A DNA stretch of 64,000 nt, taken from assembly GCA_008508345.1 (NCBI GenBank), contig QNGE01003248.1, forward strand, positions 1 through 64,000, read 5' to 3'. The stretch is from Paragonimus westermani. Lineage: Eukaryota; Platyhelminthes; Trematoda; Plagiorchiida; Troglotrematidae. A program made the translations under genes and the position numbers. This document shows, one piece after another, positions 27,901 through 42,900 of the stretch. The stretch's first letter is position 1. Each line of letters begins with the position of its first letter. A model generated the notes under the pieces. It was not told the origin of the DNA. It was given only the letters and a program-made list of their open reading frames with translations, and ran no database searches.

Positions 27901-30900
27901 CCAGGACGTCCTGGGATACCAGGCAAACCCTTCAGTCCGGGGACGGCTGGCGATCCGGGAATGCCATTTTCACCCTGACGGCAATAAATGAGGGTAGGAG
28001 GACGCGCACGCGATAGTTAAAAATATCTAGAAATTTGCGCATATGGCTGACGACAAAGAAAGTGCAAACAGGTGCGCGTACTGTTGGGTCGTCTAGCGTA
28101 TGGAGGTTGCAAATCATCCTACAATCTAGCTACGATTACACACCGGTGATTTGATTTGGTTTTCAAGTGCGGATGTACTGACTTGGTTACAAATGCCAAA
28201 CCGATACTTAGCCTTATGTGGATTTTGAAATGTGGTAATCACGATGCGTTTTTATGGAATAAAAATTGAGTATATGAATAGGCCGTCGGGAAACGAATCA
28301 GTTTTGGTACCTGGACTTAAGTTGAATATGAACAGATATTCCTCCACAGCGAAAAATGGAGACAAAGTTAAATGGACATTTTTTTGTACTTGTGTTTCAT
28401 GGAATTATGTTTTGTTGGTGTACAAAAAGTAGTCTCAGAGTCAGTAAGAACAGCAAAACATTTACTTCTAATCAATATTGCAAATTAGATTGCACGAGCT
28501 TCACTGAAATTCAACAGCTGAGGTGCGTAATCTAGGAACAGGTTTACATCGGCTGCTACGACACCATGTTTCATGCGGTTAACACAATGCAATAACCCAT
28601 CAAAGCAAAACTGCTACCGTTCCAGAGAAGAAGACGACAACAAATGTGACAAAAAGGACGGAAATAAATTGCGGTGATCTAAGACCGATGAGCTCGATCA
28701 TCAACAAGTGGCTGAAAAAAGCGAAGCTGAGGATGTAGTAAATGCCAAAACAATAAGTATGTGAATGAAGTCACCATAACATATCAATTCGGAAGATGGT
28801 TCCTATCAGAATGGTCTGCTAGCTTTATGGTCTACAAATAACTCGATAGCATAAGTATTGTCATTCTCAATTGCATACTTTAAACAGGTTTTATTTCTCC
28901 AATCATTCAGGAGCAGTGTCATTCTGTTGGGAAGTTTCTTTGGTTTCTTATTCAACGCTTCAGTTCTTTCGTTTTGGTTGCTTTACATAAACTTTATAAC
29001 CATTCGCTTTCACAATTGAACACCGTCTTTCAACGTCTTTCATTTACTTGTGGCTTATATTCCAACTATCACTGAGGTTGTCTGCTAATGAACTACCCCT
29101 CACCGTTCTATCCGAATGAACAAGGCATTAACGTGCTGTTCTGTAAGTAATCATGTCTTCGCCATGGTGCCGAGATATTCCTCCACACTATCCCCAGCCT
29201 GGTTTCTAACGTTCCCAAGGGAATCAGGGTCCTGCGCAAGTCACTTGTACAAGTAACTAAGTGTTGATAGCCTTCGGATTTCGGCTAGTAGGTCACATTA
29301 AATCCTCGGCAATGGGTCCGCCAGCCGTTTTTGAAAATGAACTACAAACCGGACAAATAAGTGTAATTTCGCTAGCAAATTGACAACAGTCAACATACTT
29401 TTTTAGTTTCTGGCTTGTTTACGTGTCTGGATTCTCAGTTTCTCGAGAATTATCAGTGGCGAATATATTTTTAGCGTAATGTTATTTGGTTGTTACATTT
29501 ATAGACTTCGAAATTGACATGTATTACAGTTACAGCTCGGCGCTGATGAAAATGCATGCTTCTCTCCATGCTTCCTCCAGCCATGCAAAATTCAACAGAA
29601 AGTTATTCGGATTCACGGCGATTAAAGAGTCAGATATTGGCTAATAAGAATGATTAGCCCCAATTTTGTACGCTGCACTCTGCTCTGGAATATACGCCCA
29701 ACATATGTTGCCTAATACTTACGGATTGTTTAGCGGCTCAAAGGGTGCCAGCGAAGAATATCCACGGCGAACATACTAAATGAAGCGGTGACATACCGAT
29801 GCAACGGAATTAAACATAATCTTCACTGATTGCTTATCATAAATGTGAAGGAGAACGTATTCATATAAAATTTATCTGCGATTATTTACTCGCCTGATGC
29901 TTAGTGAGATACGTGGACTGTACCGTCCAGAATTTGTCTAGTCAAACCAGGAAGCATCATTCAAACCGGATGGAAAAGGGTGAAAAAAATCAATCTTCAA
30001 CGCAATTGGCTGATAGCGCTCAAAATGAACAGTGCACAGCATTTCAAATTCGCTCTGCAAAAGCTGATTTCACACTATAAGGCGACGGACCTAGTGGTCC
30101 GTTCGCCATCCCTTCGCAGTGTCCGACCACTTCGGACGAACTAACCTCATCGTAAGTGTTTTTACAGAGGGTTCTTGTTGATGATGCAATTCAGAAAGCT
30201 AAACTCCCTTTTTCCTTTTTAGCAGACAACAGAACACCGGTGTACTGACTCAACGTCACCTTCCTCTGTCGCAATTTTTGTACCGTCATTCGTCAGCCAC
30301 TCATTAGATGCTGCGCTCTAAACTGACTTCCGGTGGCAAAAGCTTGACTCAGAAGTCCGCCTTTCACAATCAGATCGACCACCAAAATTCTCTATTTCAC
30401 GGTCAACTCGCTGAGCTCGGTTGAACGGTACTAATTTAAGCAAATTGTTTGCAGGTAGAATGAGTGCTTCCTGGCAAGTGACACACAATCCATCCACATT
30501 CGAGAGAAAGCAGCCATTTCCTTCGTTCACTTTTGGTAGATAAGCATTTAACCAGGACGAATGAAAAAGTGTACCTAATTACGGGGTGTCACATTTGTAT
30601 CACGTCTGAGGTAGTTAACCGACAATAACTGACCCAACGGTTTCTGGGATACCTGAAAACAAAAGGATTTTTCTGGAAAACAGAAGCTTGTTACGGTAGG
30701 AATGACGAGGTCCGATCATGTAACCCAAACTTAAGCACACAAGAAAAAGTCAGCCAATCTAATCAGCTGCCATGACTAGTTAATAACTCTAATGACGGAC
30801 ATGTACTCAGTTGCTTTTTGACTGAATTTTACGAATGCGAAGGAAATACAACGATAGTACGAAGGTTAACAAACATTCAGTCGAACACGCTAATCATTAA

Positions 30901-33900
30901 TTAGGAATTTCACGAACGTTTGTATCTTTTCGTATAGTTTGGGGGGGGGGTATTGAACAGAAAGCCGACTTCAAAATGACATTAATTGATTCGTAAATTC
31001 AAAAAAGCTTACCGGATCCCCGTAGCAGCCAGGTTCTCCCTTTTCTCCTTTGGGACCGATGAAACCAGGATAACCCTGGAAGCAAAGTGAAAGGAATAGT
31101 CCGTTATTACTATTGTCATTGTAGTAAGTGTGTAATTTTTCGGTATATAGGTCAGATAATTACTAACCGTTCAGTCACTAGAGGTTCCCAACATGATTAG
31201 GTATTACACCAAATGTTCAGTGTTCAGTGAGCAATCTGCTACAATATTTTCCTTACTATGGTGAAGCGAGCTAAAAACTGAATGTATGTATTCCCATAAG
31301 TCACACGTATCAACACACCTTAAGTATTCCTCGTCAAGTTAGAATTCTGCTAGCCGCTTATGTAGAACAAAATGCCGCACGGGATAGACTTTAGAAGAAA
31401 TTAAACTTAGAATAAGTGAGCAACGGAATATTGTCAAGAGGAGGTACTAGAACTGACTAGCCTACCAGATCGTCATCAGCGATTTTGCGGTCGTTGATCA
31501 CTCATTACATAGTCTCCACGCAAATGGTCTGGAAAATGTCGTCTTCATTACCAACAAGCTTCGAACCGCACGTGTGTTTTTTTGCAGGGGTGCTCGGAAT
31601 TATGAAGGCCAACTGTGGTTTAAAAATGACTGACCTGTGGAACTTTGTGGTTTGCGGCGATTAACATTGTATCGATCCAACGTATTCGCATCAAGATGAC
31701 GCTATCCACTGAAGGATTTCTTATCACATTTTCCCCTAAATCAATTTGATTAACACAACCCTACCGAGCCCACTTCTCTCTTCGTTGGCATTACCCCGTT
31801 TCGGCGTAATTCACAATTCGAGCCTGGTACTGACCGCTATCTGAGCACATTTGTCCCATGGCCTAATAGTTTCTACTCGCTTACTTGCTCACATCTGCCT
31901 ACCTTAAGTAGTACCTAAAATGTAACTGGTTTGTCTGGTCTGACGAAGCATCTGTATTAGGAGTGAATGATATCGACTGTGTACAGGTTATTGTGAAAGT
32001 TGAAAACAGTTACCAAATTAGGAAGTTTCTATGAACAAATCGTTATCTCACTGTTATTCCACACACTTTCTCGATAACGTATGGAGTAATTATTGTGTGC
32101 ATTTGTCTTAGTCTAGAAGAATGAATTCTAATGTAAATCGCGGTTTGCTCTTTAGGTCATTGCTCCGAATACCCGAAGACTGCTTACACCAGACGGGGTT
32201 AGTACCACAGAAGTCATACGATACGCAACGAATTACTGCAAAATACAGGTATACGCTTTTTCAGGTGTTGACTTGGTTTGTCACTGCTGCTTCACCACTA
32301 ACCAACTTGTCTGCAGTTTTAGTTTCAAATATACTTCCTAAAATCTTCATGGATGGCAATAACTTCAGTCATCATCATCATCATAGACAGCAATACATCA
32401 GTGGTTCAAACTAATGCTTAACTGCCACACAGCCATGAAGAAAAAGCAAACCGTGTATAGGACGAGAGAGAAGGAAAAAGAAGGGGACGGGAAGGGACCT
32501 AACTACCTAAAATAACTACGTCCATATTCAAACATTCAACATCAAGGTGCCTACACCTTGCAAACAAACAACCGATGTTTGCCTAGGATAAGTTGTTACT
32601 GTTCACATTTTGACGACATACATTGGTGCTTCAGCTAGCGTATTTTAGAAACACTGACAACAGACACGAATCCCGAGCCGTAACAAGTTGTTTATTGACC
32701 CGAAGTGCAGAGTTACTGATTTTCGCTAGGCTTCTTACTACACGATTCTCAACCGTATCTATACTTATATATATATATATGCACTTCACTTGCGTCTCAA
32801 CGAGAAGAATAAACTTCACAACTGTGCTTAAAAGATAGGTTAAAATGGTTCAAATTGTTTCAGGCAGTTAACGTGCTAAGTTTCTAAAAACCTTCCAGGA
32901 AGTGTGTTACTTACCGAGAGTCCATTCTGCCCGTGATATCCCGGAGGCCCTTGTAAACCCTGAAACAAACGTTGCAGTGTTAATCATAATTATGAACGTT
33001 CAGTTCTGTCCACTGAAACATCAGAGGCCTCGAGTTAAACACAAAGTGTACGAGACTTCTTCTTTTGTCACATAGTGGTTTGGCTGGCATTACTATGTGG
33101 CGAATAATTTGATATATTGGTTAAAAGCAAACAGAGGATAAGTATAAGATGATCGAGCTCGTAGCTTCCGTTTTTCAACCGTTTTATTAACAGAAAAAGA
33201 TTTCAGGTATCTGTCAAAAACATCGGTTTCAGACAACATTAGGTTCAAATGAAAAGAGCACGTGTTAAGGCTTTAGAATCTATATGGATCTCGAATTTTA
33301 TACCTGCTTTATACTTGTATTTAACTCAGGGTTTTGATCAAGGTTCATCTATCATTCCTGTGTTTAGTGTGACAAAATCGAAGATGCTCTACCCGAACCT
33401 TAGTAACTAATGTCCAATTCAACCGATCTGTCGATTTTCAAGGTCGTTCGGTTCTCAAAGGGTGTTCTGTTGCTGCGGCTGCTTACTCAACGAGCATGCA
33501 GCATACTATTATCGTACGATACGTGCCTGTTTACACCTTCCTTCTTCCGATTTACATTAGAACCGTTCTGAAGTGGTTGGCTGTGAAACATTATCTGGAT
33601 GCGGGAAGCTAAAAGTGAATTTGCTTGATACTGTTCACCCGGTAGTGGATGAATTAAAATATCGTCCACTAGTACATCTGAATAGGTCTCCGGAATAGAT
33701 GATCATTTTCTGGAACATCACGTTAAATTCTGAATGGATACAATTCTTAGATTGACCAAGTTGTGAGCTGATGATAAATAGCACTTCAGTGTTCACACAG
33801 ATGAAGATGAAATACAGCCGACTAGTACTTTGACGTGGAACTGTCCGTTATGACCATCGTCTTCGTTTATACCGATAGACTACCAGTCCGAGTTATTTCT

Positions 33901-36900
33901 TTACTTTCATACAACGCTGTAACGGATAAGTGAAATACTTAGAAAATTATAATCTACTGAGAGTAAACGAGTCAATAAATCTAGTTAGGATAAATTGGAC
34001 TACATTTTGATGATCAGCGAAAAAGGAAGAAAGCTTGCTACAAGAATGCGTGAAGCGATATTCCTAAGTAATTAAGAACACGTTACACACATCATGTAGG
34101 AAACATCAAGCTATCAACAACCTGCTGCGCAGTGTGTTGACGTAATGCATTATTTCTGAGCCTACGCTCATGCGTTTTAATGCTTCGTTTGTTCTACCGC
34201 CTACTTGATCCGAGAAGATTGAGAACACAATTCCTTGTAACGTTATCCGCTACCCCTTGTTCCGTTCCCAGAAATAGGTTAGCTGTCTAAGGGGTAACGC
34301 AAATTTTCACCAGCGGTGAATTGTTTCATCATATAAAATAGTCACATCATTTCACAGCCACACATTTTATTTGGTTACTTGTTTTGTAAGGTTAAACAGT
34401 AATGTTGCGTCAGATTTACTATTCTATTTGAGGACAATCAAAAGATATAACATATATAAAGTCACCCACTAAATCATTTCCTCTGGATGGATAGGAAAAC
34501 CCAAGATTGCACAAAAAATGCTACCGACCTGCCAGTCGGATCGATCAACGATTTTCAAACGCCAACCCACCTGTTCTCCTTTGAAACCTTGTCGTCCAAG
34601 CTGACCGGAATAACCTTTCTCTCCTTTGGTACCAGGTGACCCAATTGTACCTTGATCACCTATGGGGCCCATTTCGCCAGAGGGACCAACGGGTCCAGGA
34701 GGACCCTAAAAATCATGTACCAATATTTATGTAGGTAGGGTGATACGTGCCGGCGTACATAAGCACAACTTGCCACAGCATTTATTGATTACCAAAGTTT
34801 GTTCCAGCTAACACCGTATTTAATGTACACTGTCATGCAACATACTTATATCTGGTTAGTCCCGGAAAATCGTTCTAAATGAAACCGAAGAAGCTCACAT
34901 GTCGGAAATGTCAAATCAGGCCTTTTTCTAAAAGTCAGCAAAATCTGTATCTGTTGATACGGCAATCAAAAAACATAATTCGTTCGATGTTTCATGATGT
35001 GCCAAAGCTGATTCATACCACACTGTTGGGTGATGTTGAGCCACCAGAGTGGTTGAGGAGTCCATACGAACCATTCGTGGACACTTACTGAAGGGTGGAT
35101 ATGCTGGAATTATAAATTCCCGACGAATAGTATGATGCCTCTTTCTGCACTGCGGAGTAGGCTGTTCCACTAGTCACTGATAATCACCATGTGGTCCATC
35201 TTGCATGCCCTCGGTTGGTGCAGATGGTGAATTTTATTTTTGCATGGTAATGGGTGCAGGTATAGCATACACTTAACTTTGTAATCTATTTGGAATATCT
35301 GTGGTGATCGAAATGTTCAGGTAGCTTTTTGGAGCTGCTTAAGCGGTGCTCAAACTAACCACATAAGAAAGCATCATTTAGTCGGGGTGGGGGTGATTTT
35401 ATTTTTATTCATCTCTCGCCAGGTGATACTAGTATTTACCCTGACCTCAGTGTTGTTCAACATGACTTGTTAGCGAAGTAAGTGAGTTCAGATGTTGCTT
35501 CATTCACATGTCATAACGCTGACCCTACCGATAACTCTACGGGCACATTCTTAGGTACTTACATTAAACCAAAGTTTAGTTGGTTGGGTGTATCGTTTTA
35601 TTGATAAGATGCAGAGGAACAGGATGAATAGAATCTACTTCTTCAAGCAGATTGCTATCATTAAACATGTGCGCAGAACGAGGTGTACGCCAGGCCCACT
35701 TTAAGCGCCGTCAGACAGAAGCTGTGCACACAAGCCTACTGACCAGTATTCTGATGACTAACCTTGGTGCCGGACAGTTGTTCGATTACTCTAATTTAAC
35801 ATGTAGAAGCGAAATTTACTCTAATATCGATTCCATTTTTGCGTGTGCTGAGTTCAGTTCCAGAACCAACACAGTTGTATCATATCCACGCACAAACTTA
35901 GCCAGATTATCACCCACATAACTTTTATAGGGTGGAATGTTTCTGTAAACCTGACCCCATTTCTTTTGCTTGAAGTTATGAAAAAGTCCGCCAGAATAAG
36001 GTCCGACAACGAGTCTTTTATGAGAATAAATAAATATCGAGGCTTGCACTGACACCGTGCTTCAACTTCCGACTGCCGTGATCAACTTTCCAATCAGCAA
36101 GTATTTAGAAAACTCATCTCAGGAGATCAATAACCTACGTTATGAAGCCACGAAAATATGCTTCATATTGGTGAATACATGGGGAGACCAGTATAGACGA
36201 GACTCACCACACCACATCACGACTGACCCTATTTGTAGTGGACCTATGTGTTTCGATGACAAACGTCGTGCATGACGTCAGCCGAAGTTCACATAATGTC
36301 CAGCGTGTGAAGTAGACTTCCTGGGACATTCTTAAGGCCATTTCAAATTAAATGCGTCTCAGCCTGTTTAATGTAACAGTAATCGTCACGGAGATGCTAG
36401 GGTGAAAAGAGTGCGATAGTAGCTGAAGCGAAAGATCGGCCAGAATACACACCAAATCAGGTCGATCCCGAAACATACAGCTATTTATAACATTTTCCAT
36501 ACCAGTTTCCATTTTAGACACAAGATTTTCCATTACGTGCTAAAGCAAATCAGTCTGGCGCATTAGAATTTCCACCTTAGACTCTTGGACGTGACGGGAA
36601 GAACGCGATTGGCCCAACTAACCGTAAGGGACGACCAATCTTGATTGGAATGCTTCGCATTGGCTACTTTGGTAGAGGAAGTGGTTTGGGTTAATCGAGG
36701 GGTGTCAACGGATTTGCTTACTAAGAACGGGGTTAGCGGTCATCTGACCCTGTTCCTACTAATTCATCAAACCGCTGGCCGTATTGGTTTCTTCGACAGG
36801 TAAAAGGTAGCGAGTGGTTGGGGGTGTCTGTGAATCTCACGTCCAATAGGAGTGAGGTTTAGGGGCGTAGTAGACTTCGAGCTTTGATGTGAGAGTTAAC

Positions 36901-39900
36901 CAGTTTGTGAGAACATTTTCATTAGTTCTCCCGCATGCATGGCTGGCGGACGCAAGTACACCAACATCAGTCCCGAAACAGGCAGACGTATTATCGAAAC
37001 GATTGAAAGGGGCGATGACTAGCGTACGGTTGCCCTTCTGAACGGAGTCAAGTGTAATGCCGCTTACAAGTGGCTTCATGTGAAGTGCACTAATTATGAA
37101 ACTCAGCCTCGCAAGGGTTTACAGTTGTGACCCAACCGTTTCAATGTTCATCGCCTGCATACAGCGTCGTTCGACATGACGAACGAAACTAGCGTAATGG
37201 TCTCCGGTGACGTCGTACATAGCAAAAATGACCACTCTTTCCAGAGCCTGCACTCTCCACTCCTGTTGGGTTTGCACATTCTGAGGATCTCCGTTTATTA
37301 TTGTCTCGTGGTGCATCTGCAGTTATCCTGGAGCTCTCAATGGCTGAGTCCGGTTAGGGCAGAGTGGTTTTTCTCTCGTTTACTCACGGATTACAGATTA
37401 ATCTAGGTTGTGCACGCGTCACGATCAACGTGACATTCTCCGATAACACTTGACCTTCCAACGCCTTTGAATCTTGTGTACTTGTTTCAGAGATGGAAAA
37501 TGTTACACATTCGTGAACTGTCAATACGTTTTTGTCGGGGTCAATTTTTTTGACAAATCGGTAATGCGAACCAAACGTCACATAGCTTCTTACCATTATA
37601 AACTATAATACTGCGGGTTAGTTACATACACGAACTGGGTATTCTCGGACCCAGTGTATGAAATTAGCTATAAAACTCTTGGTTAACATCTTTCGCTGCG
37701 AATTTCGCGGGACATCCCACTACTACGGAAATTCGTACACATTCTCAGTCAAAGGAAATTACCTCACACCTTACAAAGAAAATTATGCACTTCTTATGGA
37801 ATAATAAGAAGAAATTGTTGGGCAAATTCATGTAGGTAACATTTGTCAGATGACCTTTCGTTGTATCCACACGAGCACACGCTCCAATTGAGGCTGTTTC
37901 CTTTAAAAACCCGGATCTCGTTCACAGTCGAATTACAGATTATAATCAAACTTAGAGGGGGAACAACATATTCCACTGTTGCATGCATACAATAAGCTGG
38001 TGGATTTTAGCTACCTTGGTTAAGACAAACTGGTCATCCGTTCACGCTGCTTAGGGATGGGGTAACGCAGTATTCTGCTACGAAGTTTCTTGGCAAAACG
38101 AAATAACTGACTGTCAGTCTTTTGTTACAACTCGTATGAATGCACATTCAAAAAATATGTGGTGAGGGGAGGATTGTGATTGTGACCTTTTCCCATTCGG
38201 CCAGCGGTTTTAGTTTTAACCTCACAAACTGTAGAATGCACTTGAAAGATTCGGTTAAATGTTACCGGATACTAGTTCGATCAGCAGTCCGTCCAAAGTA
38301 GATCGCATTCAATGCACCTGCAAGATTCAGTTGGGAAGAGATCTTACCACTTTTAAAGTTGGGTAGATTGTCGATCAAGACCTTATCAAGCAAAGTTCGA
38401 CCACCAGTCCTGTTCGACAGGGTACTCCTCATCACCCTTATTTCTCACAGCTATGAACGATATTATGGAAGGAATAAGTTAACGTGAAAAACTCTTTAAC
38501 GTCATCCTTTAGTTAGATGACAAACTTAGTTCTTCAGTCCGCTTTGGGACAATTGTAATATGTGGTAACGTGTTTTTGCATGCCCTTTCAACACCTAATT
38601 TGTGTTGTCAACTTTGTGAAATTCAGGATAGATTTGAAGAGAAACATGGGAAAGGTGGTACTTAGTATTGAATCGGAAGATGTGGAGGTCTAGGGTTGTT
38701 AACCAAACACATCTCACCGTATACATATGTCCTGATAGTTTGCGGTTTGAGATAGATCAATGATTAGCGAGACATACATAAGTATCTTGTTATATCTAGT
38801 AATTATTTTCGCTTTAGACTATTTCTTCAGTTCAAACCATACGCCATCCTGTTTCATTTAATACTAAATGCCAAATTATGCACATGTCCATGTATGAGAC
38901 ACATTCTGGTCATCAAGTATAGTGCCACATTTCCGTTGCGTAATATTTCACATATATACACATCCATATTGATTTAAAAATAAATAATCTTTTCTTGACG
39001 TTTACCCAGTAAACCCGATCCTAATGAACAAGGCGAATATATTTTGACGGTAACTTTGAGTTGCCGGTGTCAAAAACATCCGAACGTCAAAGAATCACAC
39101 TGTTTCAATTCACAAAACGCAACTATCTAACTATCTTGCTGGTGTGCGCCAATGTGTGCACAGGTTGATATCGATCATTGATTGTCTGTAGGACACAAAA
39201 TCATAAGAAATAGTAAATTTTGTGATCTAAGGAAGACTATGACTGTGAACATGTTTCACAATACGCTCCCTTACTCGGTTATCAAGCACAGACATTTGTA
39301 ATCAGTGTTCGTAAAAAATCGAAGATACTGACCTACCGACTGGTTCGCTTGCAACTAGGTTACAGATTGTGGTAAAGTTAAAACCTGGATGTGAAAAACT
39401 ATGATTCGACGGGGTTCAAGCCTGTGACGAAAATCACACAAATTTACTCGACGTATGTCTTATCACCATCAGGGAAAGCGAGCAAATATTGTAGTTGACC
39501 TTGACTGTCCCCTTACTCAACTGTCACACAGATTGCCACAGATAGGTTCATTCAGTGAGATTATTCGAATATTCAAGGTTGAAATCTACCGGTGCTATTG
39601 ATGTGCTTTCTGCTAGTGTTACTAATTCTAGACGTGAACTCGGGGCAAATTCTCCAGTCAAAATTCCGAAGGAAGAATACTCTTCATAGGGATGCTGTCT
39701 TAAACTCGTTACTCATGTTGATTACAAGCATTTTGTGTGTACCTTATATGAGATCTTTCTACCCTTTAAGCCTATTTTAGAATTATTTACATCAATAATA
39801 GTGAAAATCAAACTAGAAGTAGACACCACTGCCAATTTTCCAATAAAATATTTAACAGAAATGAGTTTTGTAAACTAGTCTTGGAAGTATCCTACAACGC

Positions 39901-42900
39901 ATCGTTTGCCTCCTGAATTTCTGGAGATAGTTAAAAATATAAGGTGAGAATGGCCATTCAGTAACACGTTAATTGGTCGCACCCAGTGACTTTTAACTGC
40001 ATAGTATGTTAGCCTCAATTGAGCAGAGGTCAATATATCGGCTAACTCGCCATGTTACACCGCTTAAAAGCACGAACTCAATCCACCCAGGGCGTCTGAT
40101 TAAGTCAATGACTTTTAGAGACGGGAGATCTAGCCGACTGGCACTACGAATTTCGTAAAATCTACTTCAACATTCTAGAGGTTGTCGCATTAAACAGAAG
40201 CTGAAGACTGCCACAGTTTAATAGAATGTGGATCAGGTTTAAGTGGATTTTCATTCATGACCCGCGAAGCCAGTTGATTTCCGCTGCTGGTTGTACTCCT
40301 CAAGCACCCATTTTCTATAATCCGTGGATATCCCGCCCCCAACCATTCAGTCAGTTTAATTCAAACATACGTAGTCCCCCTAACAGGCTTCATTGCTGTT
40401 GATGTTCACTACCTGCACCTCTTTGTTCTTGCCAGAGGCGATTCAACGTGGTCGTGATAAATGACTAGCCATCAAAACATGGATACTGATAAACAAATTC
40501 CCCACTTGCTTTGTCGACGAAAACAACAACTGTAGCCCAGCAGAAGCGCAAATTGGTACAGGCTTGGGAAACAGAATACTGCATTATATAATTAATGCGT
40601 ACCGCAGCAGTAAAGCTCCACAACAAGCCTACCCAAAGTCAGTATATAAAGCCAGTATGTCGAACTAGCACAAGCTTTAGAGAACACATCAGTGAGTTCG
40701 TACAGAGTGTGTTCTGGTGACGCCGATTCTTTAGTCGCAAAGAAGGAATTGAATCTTTGTGTGATTTTATCGTCGTCAAAATTTGCATTTTGGAATCCAA
40801 GTCGGTTACCTTAAAGAACTTGTACTTTTTGTGCAAAGAGACTATCCATTTTGATTTGGGAAAATCAACTCATAGACGAAGTAATGGTATAGAGATGAAT
40901 AGTTTGTTGGGCTACCCATGAGCGGCATTCAGATAATACATCGATATTCTCCACCAATATTCATTTCGTCTTACTCTGAAACCTTGATAGTTCCGTTCCT
41001 ATAAATCTTTCTGTTTCTTTTGAGGAAGAAACAAACAAAAATATATCTTTCCTAGAAACTTCACTCATTAGATGGCAGGACTGCTCATTATAACGCCCAG
41101 TGCACCGCAGGTCACTTGCAGCGGTCTGTGTTTACAATTGTCCTCTTTTACGCCAATTAATCACAGACGAGAACTGGTAGGAACCCTAGTTCACATAGCC
41201 TGACAAATCTGCACAAGTGGCAAATTACAAGGAGAGAAGGAGATACTGAGAATGTTGCTCACAAACGGATATCCAGAAAAGTCTGTCGAAACTCACCTTC
41301 AGAACAAAACGAAACACGACTGCCCTGTGTACGGCTCATGAGAAACGGGTTTTTGAAACTACTTCATGGAAGAGGGGCACTCTGTTGACCCCGCAGACTC
41401 GTTTAACACATTAATGTGCAACAGGAATTCTAAACTGCTTACCTCCTCCAAGGTAATGTTATTCATTACTCGCTGTCCAGCCCTTCATGTGTTGACTGTT
41501 GACTCATGCAGTTTGTGTGCTCTGAAGCTGATGACGGTTCATGTTTCATCTAAACTCAACCGTTGACCGTCTCTATTGTTGCTGTAATCCACATCTTCTA
41601 TGTATTCTAATGTCTTACGTTCGTGACTGAAAAGGGTACACGGGATGTTAGCATCCCTCGATGTATCTTCTATGGCTATTAGTAAAGGAACTGGCTTTTG
41701 TATACTCGGCCAGTTCCTTCTTCAATCTGCGCTCTTTTGACGATACTTTCACTCGAATTGGAAAATGGGCGTATTCTTTGATTCAGGCGGGCGAACAACT
41801 GCCAAGTGAACTTCAGAATAGCTAACTTAAGTGACAACGAACAAATGGCAATCACACGTGACCATTTTTCAGACCCAACCGATAAACAAATCCATTTTCG
41901 GCTAACCCACGCAGTTGGCGCTGGTGTTGTTCACTCCTTTCTTTGTGCATCATCAGTGTTTTCCCATATAAGGTTACACCTTTTTAATTGCTCCGGTTAT
42001 CATCAGATCAAGGATCTTTGAGTCTGAACACAGCTTTTCAGCCCGTAGTTGAGTAACCACCAGCGTTGTGGCAGACATACGGTACCTCATGGTCCTGCCG
42101 TCATTGGTGCAACAAGATGAGTAGATATTGAGCGAAAGACCAAGGTGAGTACCAGATGGATTATAAAACATAAATGCCACGGTATGGGTATTTTTTATTA
42201 ATTAGAGAAAGATACTGGATGGTGGCAGTTCTGGTGCTTCAACAAACCAGAATGATGCAGTAGATACCGCGAAGACATGATGAGATGATGTGGAAGGTAC
42301 AGTGTGTAAAATGTGAAGAACTGTTCTACCAAAGTGAGTAACCGAGGATCAGAGTGGATAGATGGATAACACCCTAGAGCTAAGTACAGCTTGGTAAGAA
42401 CGGAAATTTTGAAGACAACATATTGTGGTCAAAACTGATGTTAGCTTTGCTAACGTAGAGTCACGCTATTTTGTGTTTCCGCTGATTTTGACATGTCCTA
42501 CAGAATGGATACGTTTAATATGTGTTTCATAAAAATCACAAATTTACAATGAACGGATTATTGTCCAATCTTGACGGTTACCAACGTGGTTCAGTGAGAA
42601 AGCGTTATGGTAAAAACGCTTTGCAGTAGCATTCAAATTATGCGAATCGAACAAACAACCCAAGCCCATATGAAATCACTTACAAATACATACAGAGTGT
42701 AGGCTAATACCTACTGCCTTTAACAGAAAATCTCTGGAGAATTTGTGACATTGCACTAACAAATATAGATTGTATAACCACTCTTCGAAATCTGCTATGC
42801 CCAATTAACCCAGTATAGTTCCAGCAGTAAAATATTCTGATACTACAGATGGCCGGATGAGAGAATGTGCTGTAGTTCACTTATTTTGACGAACGAGACG

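Noticed and set aside
24660..32790. TA, CAT and poly-G runs
   Set aside because: Short simple repeats of ordinary size with no special arrangement.
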